Assembly: GCA_010365175.1 (NCBI GenBank) | Contig: JAAFGW010000139.1 | Span: forward strand, 1 to 7,422 | DNA from: Sulfuriferula multivorans | GTDB lineage: Bacteria > Pseudomonadota > Gammaproteobacteria > Burkholderiales > Thiobacillaceae | Length of the DNA stretch: 7,422 bases | Direction: 5' to 3' | Notes under the pieces: model-generated | What the model was told of the DNA's origin: nothing | The model's input: the letters and a program-made list of their open reading frames with translations, nothing else | Database searches by the model: none | Shown: positions 5,941 to 7,422 of the stretch, in pieces | Layout: each line of letters opens with the position of its first letter | Position numbering within the stretch: the stretch's first letter is position 1 | Program-made: the position numbers and the translations under genes

Positions 5941-6621
5941 TCAGGCGTGTGTAAATGTCGAATAAACCAGCATCATCAGCCCCCATGCGCCAAAGCCCGC
6001 CACCGTCAGGCCCGCCCCACGACGCACCCACAGCTGCTGCATGAAGGGTTGTATCTGCCGGGCGAACAGTCCCATCCCGAGCAGATTCGGCAGCGTGCCG
6101 AGACCAAAGGCAAGCATCAGTGCCGCACCCGAGGTGGCGCTGCCCGCCGCCAGTGCGGATACCAGTATTGAGTACACCAGCCCGCACGGCAGCCAGCCCC
6201 AGGCCATGCCTGCCAGCACGGCCTGCGGCATGGACTTTACTGGCAACATTTTCTGGAACAAGGGTTTGACCCGCTTCCATAGTGCGCCGCCCGCGCGCTC
6301 GAAAATCAGCACCCATTGCGACCAGCCGGCAAGATACAAACCGAGCAGAATCATCACCGCCTGCGCCAGGATGTAAAGCAGGGTCTGTACCGGCAAAAAG
6401 TCGGCGAGTTTGAGCGAGGCGCCTAGCGTGCCCGCCAGCGCACCAAAGATCGCATACGAAAACACACGTCCCAGGTTGTAGGCCAGGTGCAGGCGGAACG
6501 GCGGTGCGCTGCCGTCGGCGCGAAACGAAAATGCCGCGACGATGCCCCCGCACATGCCGACGCAGTGCACGCCGCCCAGAAGCCCGGCGAGCAGGGCTGC
6601 CAGCAAGGAAAACTCGATCAT
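5941..6621 (-). CDS. TauE/SafE-family (COG2836) membrane protein with HCxGMCGG motif
   Basis: This is a 226-residue polytopic inner-membrane protein with about six hydrophobic segments. Motifs are HCVGMCGG (19-26) in the first helix, YNLGR (48-52) and WGWLPCGLVYS (141-151) in the second half, placing His19, Cys20, Cys24 and Cys146 in or near the membrane. The family is usually annotated 'sulfite exporter TauE/SafE', but the HCxGMCGG/LPCG branch is often found near cbb3 oxidase assembly or metal-handling genes, so copper or thiol handling is as plausible as anion export; neither is shown here. ATG 6621 is chosen because it overlaps the AmpG stop in ATGA and puts the first helix at the N-terminus. 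Longer in-frame versions reaching 6927 run through the AmpG gene in another frame. It ends at the shared terminator. Confidence 0.87.
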   Translation of the reverse strand: MIEFSLLAALLAGLLGGVHCVGMCGGIVAAFSFRADGSAPPFRLHLAYNLGRVFSYAIFGALAGTLGASLKLADFLPVQTLLYILAQAVMILLGLYLAGWSQWVLIFERAGGALWKRVKPLFQKMLPVKSMPQAVLAGMAWGWLPCGLVYSILVSALAAGSATSGAALMLAFGLGTLPNLLGMGLFARQIQPFMQQLWVRRGAGLTVAGFGAWGLMMLVYSTFTHA

Positions 6622-7422
6622 GGTTGTTTGGCGTTTCGGGACACCAGCCAGACCAGCAGCAGTACCGGTACCCCGATCAGCGCAGTGCCGGTGAAGAAGT
6701 TCGCCCAGCCATAGGCATCGACAAACTCGCCGGAAAAGCCCGCGATGAACTTGGGTAGCAACAGCATCACTGACGTAAATAACGCGTACTGCGTGGCTGA
6801 ATACGCCTGGTTCACCAGACTGGAGAGGTAGGCGACGAAGGCTGATGAAGCGATGCCAGCTGACAGATTGTCCGCCGAAATAGTGAACACCAGCGCACCC
6901 ACATCGTGCCCGCGCCCGGCCAGCCACACGAACAGCAGATTGGTCGCGGCCGACAGCACCGCACCGAGAAACAGGGTGCGCATCACACCCATGCGCATGG
7001 TCAGCAGGCCGCCGAGCGCTGCGCCGATAATGGTCATGATCACACCATAGACCTTGGATACGGTGGCGACCTCGTCCTTGGTGAAGCCCATTTCCTGATA
7101 GAAAGGATTGCTCATCACGCCCATCACCACGTCAGAAATGCGATACAGGGCAATCAGCGCCAGCATCAGCAAGGCTTGCCATTTATACCGCTGGATAAAA
7201 TCGATGAAAGGCGCCAGAACCCCGCTGTAAAACCATGCCGATGCAGTCAGCAGCCAGCCGGACAGCCCCGCTGCGGCAAAGCGTTCGCGTGTGTGGGCTT
7301 CGCGCTCGGTGGTGACGGTAGAGATTTTCTTCTCGGGTTCGCGAATGATCAGTGTGGTGAGCATGCCGACAACCATCAGCGCCGCCATCACCGTGTAGGC
7401 CACCTGCCATGGGCGGAAATCG
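6618..7422 (-). CDS. ampG: AmpG-like muropeptide MFS permease (partial, N-terminus beyond the window)
   Basis: This is the C-terminal part, about 267 residues, of an inner-membrane major facilitator transporter. AmpG imports anhydromuropeptides for peptidoglycan recycling and, where ampR/ampC exist, feeds beta-lactamase induction. The frame stays open to the right edge with no stop, beginning DFRPWQVAYTVMAALM, so the start and roughly the first half lie outside. The block FYQEMGFTKDEVATVSKVYG is characteristic of the AmpG family. Further hydrophobic segments follow, such as VYGVIMTIIGAALGGLL, FTISADNLSAGIASSAFVAY and the last helix GVPVLLLVWLV before a short basic tail. A GTG at 7403 could be mistaken for a start but would leave an implausible half-transporter. 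The stop overlaps the next ATG by 4 nt, so the membrane protein downstream is translationally coupled. Confidence 0.88.
   Translation of the reverse strand, partial: DFRPWQVAYTVMAALMVVGMLTTLIIREPEKKISTVTTEREAHTRERFAAAGLSGWLLTASAWFYSGVLAPFIDFIQRYKWQALLMLALIALYRISDVVMGVMSNPFYQEMGFTKDEVATVSKVYGVIMTIIGAALGGLLTMRMGVMRTLFLGAVLSAATNLLFVWLAGRGHDVGALVFTISADNLSAGIASSAFVAYLSSLVNQAYSATQYALFTSVMLLLPKFIAGFSGEFVDAYGWANFFTGTALIGVPVLLLVWLVSRNAKQP

Noticed and set aside
5873..6553. Alternative - strand frame of 226 codons within the TauE/SafE-like gene
   Set aside because: Arg/Gly-rich composition, no family motif, and runs over the terminator; the other - strand frame encodes clear membrane segments.
6622..6927. 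N-terminal extension of the TauE/SafE-like frame up to 6927
   Set aside because: This stretch is the AmpG gene read in another frame; the ATGA overlap at 6618-6621 and the helix directly after it mark the true start.

Overview
The window looks like a compact stretch of a Gram-negative, probably betaproteobacterial chromosome. The evidence is moderate-to-high GC, an outer-membrane lipid-transport (MCE) operon with a lipoprotein, a MetA-type homoserine acyltransferase and an AmpG permease. Naming a genus would be guesswork. No mobile element, CRISPR array, tRNA or rRNA was seen.

Left and centre (about 100-5882, + strand): seven genes run head to tail with almost no spacing. They are a P-loop ATPase of unknown role (102-956), metA (959-2011), a STAS-MlaE permease (2008-3102), an MlaF-like ATPase (3102-3869), an MlaD-like single-MCE-domain protein (3853-4806), a PqiC-like lipoprotein (4803-5405) and a periplasmic DUF4426 protein (5454-5882). 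The first six have gaps of 2 nt or overlaps of 1-17 nt, so they are very probably one transcript with translational coupling. The seventh follows after 48 nt with its own strong ribosome binding site. A perfect inverted repeat sits just before the first gene, and a strong hairpin with tracts on both sides closes the unit at 5891-5920.

Right (5941-7422, - strand): a convergent pair reads leftward. An AmpG-like muropeptide permease, cut by the right edge of the window, overlaps by 4 nt a small membrane protein of the TauE/SafE (COG2836) type with an HCxGMCGG motif. This pair ends at the same bidirectional terminator.

Functionally, the four central genes form a complete inner-membrane lipid ABC transporter with a periplasmic MCE ring and an outer-membrane-directed lipoprotein partner. 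This is an Mla/Pqi hybrid layout with MlaB fused to MlaE and no MlaA or MlaC in view. The less expected feature is its tight coupling to a methionine-biosynthesis gene and a conserved P-loop protein of unknown function. The families themselves are known. What merits a second look is the operon arrangement, the P-loop protein, and the residue at the acyl-CoA specificity position of MetA.
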